Shown: piece by piece, positions 12,650-15,410 of the stretch
How the letters are laid out: each line of letters starts with the position of its first letter
Numbering within the stretch: position 1 is the stretch's first letter
NCBI GenBank assembly: GCA_023415075.1
Contig: JAEZLU010000191.1
Coordinates: 1-15,410 of the forward strand
Direction of reading: 5' to 3'
Origin: Bacillota bacterium
GTDB lineage: Bacteria; Bacillota; Negativicutes; Sporomusales; UBA7701
Length of the DNA stretch: 15,410 bases
Position numbers and translations under genes: made by a program
Notes under the pieces: generated by a model
Seen by the model: the letters and a program-made list of their open reading frames with translations, nothing else
Database searches by the model: none
Told to the model about the DNA's origin: nothing

Positions 12650-14512
12650 TCACTTCTCTTGTTTCAATTTGCGCCACAAAGTCGCCCGGCAGACGCCTAA
12701 AAGCTCGGCCGCCTGCTGCCGGTTGCCGCCGGTTGTAGCCAGCGCCGACTGGATGGCAGCCCTCTCGGCGGCCCGCAGGCCGGGCTCGGGCGGCCCCTCG
12801 GCCGGCAGACGGTTTTTCAGACAGCGACCGACCTCCTCGGCCGTTATCGTCGCCGCCGCAGCCAGGGCCACCAGGCGGCCGACCATGTTCTGCAGCTCGC
12901 GGATATTGCCCGGCCAATCGTACTGCCGCAGAAGCTCCAGCCCCTCGGCCGTGATGCCGGTTACGGCGGTACGGTACTGGCGGTTGAACTGCTGGATGAA
13001 CTGACTGACGAACATGGCGATATCGGCCTTGCGCTCGCGCAACGGCGGCACCTCGATCGTCAGCACCTCCAGGCGGTAATAAAGGTCCTCGCGGAACTTC
13101 TTCTCCCGGACCATTGTCCACAGATTGCGGTTGGTGGCGGCGATAACCCGGATATCGACCGGCAGCGTCCGGTCATCGCCCAGGCGGTAGACCTCGTGCT
13201 CCTGCAGGACGCGCAGCACTCGCACCTGACACTGCTCGGTCATCTCGCCGACTTCGTCAAGGAAGATGGTGCCGCCGTGAGCCTGCTCGAACAGGCCGAC
13301 CTTACCGCCCCGCTTGGCGCCGGTGAAAGCGCCCTCAGTATAGCCGAAAAGCTCGCTTTCGAGAATATTCTCCGGTATCGAGGCACAGTTGACGGCCACG
13401 AAGGGTCCGTTCTTGCGGCGGCTGGCGTTGTGGATGGCGTGGGCGAAGTACTCCTTGCCCACGCCGGTCTCGCCGAGAATGAGCAAAGTTGCGTCATAGT
13501 GGGCCAGGCGGACGGCGTCGGCGATCACCCGCTGCATAACTGGAGCGGCCGAGCGGATATCGGCAAATTTATGCTTGGCCAGGCGGCCACGGCGGGCCAG
13601 TTCCTGACGGGTTTTCTGCTCGATATCCTGAAACTTGTCCAGTTCCTGCAGGGTGGCTACCACGCCGCTGACCGCGCCGTCGGTGACTATCGGCAGGTAG
13701 TTGACCACCACCTCGGTGTTCGGCCCGAGCCGTTCGACCACGCCGATCCGTTTCTCGTTCTCGCCGATGCGGCCGAGCATAGCCTCGACGAAAGCCGCCT
13801 GGCGGGCCTCGCCGGCCTCGTCCTGGTGCAGCAGGCGGCTGGCCTCGGCGTTGATGCCGGTGATGCCGCCGTGGGTGTCGATGGCCAGGATGCCGTAATC
13901 GACGGTGTTGATGATTGTGTCGAGCTGACGGGTGTTGACCTCCTGCAGCCGCAGCCGGTCGAGCACGGCCTGGGCGCCGACCATCGCCGCCTTTACCGCC
14001 TCGCGCCCCGACTGGACGAGGATGCCCTCGAGGCCGAGAAGAACCGCTTCCTGAACGACGGCCTGATTGCCGATGATGCAGGTAGCCCCCTGGCGGGCGG
14101 CCTCGCGGACGCCGCCGGCGTACTCGCGGCCGTCGTCGACCTCGATGACGATCGTCTGGCCACCCTGGCCGAGAATTTCCTCGATGCTGGCAAAGCCCTC
14201 GACGACCTCCGGGCCGCCGACGACCCCCGGACGGCCACCGGCCGCCGCCGCCCTGAGGTAAGCCCGCAGAATATCGTAGCCGCTGAACCGCAGTTCGACC
14301 GCCGGGATATTCGGCAAGGCATCGGCGATCATCCGGTAGGTCAGACCACGGCTGACCAGCACCCTGGTGCCGTCGGCCACCGCCTTGCGGGCCACCTCCA
14401 CGCCCTCGGCCAGGCGGGCGTTAACTATCGCCACCGCCGGCGGGCCCCAGCCCAGCTCGCGCACCAGTTCGGCCGTCTCTTGCTGGGGAGCGACGACTGT
14501 TATCTCGGCCAC
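12650..14512 (-). CDS. sigma-54-dependent activator, PrpR_N-PAS-AAA+-Fis HTH
   Basis: A protein of about 620 aa. Residues 1-180 fit the PrpR_N sensor domain (as in the 2-methylcitrate-responsive PrpR) and 190-295 a PAS domain (DTIINTVDYGILAID). The AAA+ module covers about 318-552, with Walker A GETGVGKE (347-354), the sigma-54-contacting loop GAFTGA (394-399), Walker B GGTIFLDE (413-420) and arginine-finger region REDLYYR (474-480). The C-terminal Fis-type HTH (about 581-617) ends NRQQAAELLGVCRATLWRKLK. All ATPase and GAFTGA residues needed for activation are intact. A GTG at 14521 would add 3 residues but lacks an upstream site. GTG 14512 has GAGGTG 6 bases upstream, so I prefer it. Its likely target is the sigma-54 promoter at 12409-12425. 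Confidence 0.94.
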   Translation of the reverse strand: MAEITVVAPQQETAELVRELGWGPPAVAIVNARLAEGVEVARKAVADGTRVLVSRGLTYRMIADALPNIPAVELRFSGYDILRAYLRAAAAGGRPGVVGGPEVVEGFASIEEILGQGGQTIVIEVDDGREYAGGVREAARQGATCIIGNQAVVQEAVLLGLEGILVQSGREAVKAAMVGAQAVLDRLRLQEVNTRQLDTIINTVDYGILAIDTHGGITGINAEASRLLHQDEAGEARQAAFVEAMLGRIGENEKRIGVVERLGPNTEVVVNYLPIVTDGAVSGVVATLQELDKFQDIEQKTRQELARRGRLAKHKFADIRSAAPVMQRVIADAVRLAHYDATLLILGETGVGKEYFAHAIHNASRRKNGPFVAVNCASIPENILESELFGYTEGAFTGAKRGGKVGLFEQAHGGTIFLDEVGEMTEQCQVRVLRVLQEHEVYRLGDDRTLPVDIRVIAATNRNLWTMVREKKFREDLYYRLEVLTIEVPPLRERKADIAMFVSQFIQQFNRQYRTAVTGITAEGLELLRQYDWPGNIRELQNMVGRLVALAAAATITAEEVGRCLKNRLPAEGPPEPGLRAAERAAIQSALATTGGNRQQAAELLGVCRATLWRKLKQEK

Positions 14513-14544
14513 CGTCCTCACCTCGTTGAAATAATATCTAGCCC

Positions 14545-14668
14545 CAGGCCGTTCAGAAAGCCCCAGATGCTAGGCCGGGCGAGGCTTGCGCCGCGCCGCG
14601 TACTCGGAACGTACGCTAGCCAGCAAGCCTCGTCCCAACACCGCAGATGGGGCTTTATCAACGGTCTG
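14545..14668. repeat. 124-bp imperfect palindromic element (possible dispersed repeat or structured RNA)
   Basis: Nested complementary arms. The outer 20-base arms (14545-14564 with 14649-14668) match at 17 of 20 positions. Next, TGC (14568-14570) pairs with GCA (14643-14645) beyond a 2x2 GA/GA mismatch. A middle stem pairs GGG plus CGAGGCTTGC (14577-14589) with GCAAGCCTCG plus CCC (14623-14636, one bulged T). An inner hairpin GCGTAC-TCGGAAC-GTACGC spans 14598-14616. No U-tract follows, so it is not a simple terminator. The shape fits a MITE/REP-like intergenic repeat. One arm covers the end of the radical SAM gene and supplies its stop codon. Confidence 0.75.
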
Positions 14669-15410
14669 TTTTTATGTAGTGGCTGAAGCTGCCAAGCTTC
14701 AACGCCGGAAACCGCTCAGTAAGCCGGCCGATAAACGCCTTCACGCCGATTGGCGGCTCCGCTTCCGGCGGCAACGTCCGCCAGAGCAGCTCGGGATCGA
14801 TGTTGAGATTGCGCAGCTGGATCATATCGACAGCGGTGGCGGCGATGAATTCCTCCCAGGCTGCCGCCTCCTCCGGCCGGTCGTTCAGACCGGGCATGAA
14901 CAGCATATTGAGCGATACCGGCACGCCCTTCGCTTTGGCGGCGGCAATCGACGCCCGTACCTCGTCGAGCGAATAATTGCTGCGGTAATAGGCCTTATGT
15001 ACCGCCGGCCGGGCGCTGACCACGCTCACCCGCATACTGTCGAGGCCGGCATCGACCACCTCACGGATGCCCTCGGTGTAGCCGGCGTTAGTGTTGATGT
15101 TGATAAGCCCCCGCCTCGTGCCGGCCCGCATCAGGCCGATAGCTTCGGCAATAGTGGCGGCCGCCAGGGCCGGTTCGCCCTCGCAGCCCTGGCCGAAGCT
15201 GACAATTGCCTCCGGCGCCTGGCTCAGGTGATAAAGGCCGACCGCGGCCACCTCGGCCGCCGTCGGCGCAAACGCGATGCGGTTCTGGGGCGACGGGCAG
15301 CACTCCGCCGGCTGGAGGGAAATGCAGCCCAGGCAGTCGGCGTTGCAGGCCGGCGATACCGGTATGCCGGCTTCCCAGCGGCGGTAAAAAAGATTCTGGG
15401 CTGTGCAGCA
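14658..15410 (-). CDS. radical SAM protein (N-terminus cut by window edge)
   Basis: An open frame of 250 residues enters from the right edge and ends at TGA 14658. The radical SAM cluster motif C-x3-C-x2-C is visible as CNADCLGC (window residues 22-29). A glycine-rich FGQGCEGEP (72-80) corresponds to the SAM-contacting GGE region, and ININTNAGYTEGIREVVDAG and VSLNMLFMPGLND are typical strands of the partial TIM barrel. The extra C37-C38 near the cluster and the segment YRRWEAGIPVSPACN are features I cannot tie to a named subfamily. The reaction is therefore unknown. The last three residues (Thr-Asp-Arg) and the stop lie within the palindromic element at 14545-14668, so the original C-terminus may have been altered by its insertion. 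Confidence 0.88.
   Translation of the reverse strand, partial: CCTAQNLFYRRWEAGIPVSPACNADCLGCISLQPAECCPSPQNRIAFAPTAAEVAAVGLYHLSQAPEAIVSFGQGCEGEPALAAATIAEAIGLMRAGTRRGLININTNAGYTEGIREVVDAGLDSMRVSVVSARPAVHKAYYRSNYSLDEVRASIAAAKAKGVPVSLNMLFMPGLNDRPEEAAAWEEFIAATAVDMIQLRNLNIDPELLWRTLPPEAEPPIGVKAFIGRLTERFPALKLGSFSHYIKTDR

Noticed and set aside
13196..14686. 496-codon plus-strand open frame opposite the sigma-54 activator.
   Set aside because: Antisense shadow. The minus strand carries intact Walker, GAFTGA and HTH motifs, and the plus frame has none.
1..15410. CRISPR arrays, tRNA or rRNA genes, transposases, phage or toxin-antitoxin genes.
   Set aside because: No regularly spaced repeats, tRNA-like cloverleaf, rRNA sequence or recognisable mobile-element protein was seen on either strand.

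Overview
The window is GC-rich, and every gene I can support lies on the minus strand, so transcription runs from the high to the low coordinates. Several traits suggest an anaerobic bacterium of the Firmicutes: clean GGAGG-type ribosome-binding sites, frequent GTG and TTG starts, a zinc-type ribosomal protein L31, the order rpmE / DUF1385 / prfA / prmC / sua5, and a ferredoxin-linked 2-oxoacid oxidoreductase controlled by sigma-54. A Negativicutes (Sporomusaceae-like) origin is my guess. It rests on gene content only.

Layout in the direction of transcription. (1) 15410-14658: the C-terminal part of a radical SAM protein, whose last codons lie inside a 124-bp imperfect palindrome (14545-14668). 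(2) 14512-12650: a sigma-54 activator with PrpR_N, PAS, AAA+ and Fis-type HTH domains, closed by a strong terminator. (3) An intergenic regulatory region (12380-12601) with tandem candidate activator sites, an inverted repeat and a textbook -24/-12 promoter. (4) 12379-7399: a six-gene unit encoding the delta, alpha, beta and gamma subunits of a 2-oxoacid:ferredoxin oxidoreductase, a MatC-type carboxylate carrier and a ModA/WtpA-type binding protein. It ends in a 15-bp-stem terminator. (5) 7244-5600: a lipoprotein, a possible 56-aa basic protein and a DUF438/hemerythrin protein. (6) 5560-1: a sigma-A promoter, rpmE, a terminator/attenuator, then a tight housekeeping cluster (DUF1385 protein, prfA, prmC, sua5), a dienelactone-hydrolase-like protein and an AraC-type regulator cut by the window edge.

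How the genes fit together. Release factor RF1 and the methyltransferase PrmC that modifies its GGQ glutamine are adjacent, and Sua5 makes the tRNA t6A precursor, so region 6 is a translation-quality cluster behind a ribosomal protein promoter. The most interesting part is regions 2-4. A dedicated sensor-activator, its likely binding sites and a sigma-54 promoter sit directly upstream of an operon that looks able to import an organic acid and oxidise a 2-oxoacid with reduction of ferredoxin. The pairing of a periplasmic-type binding protein with a MatC-type secondary carrier, with no ABC components nearby, is unusual. The substrate cannot be read from the sequence.
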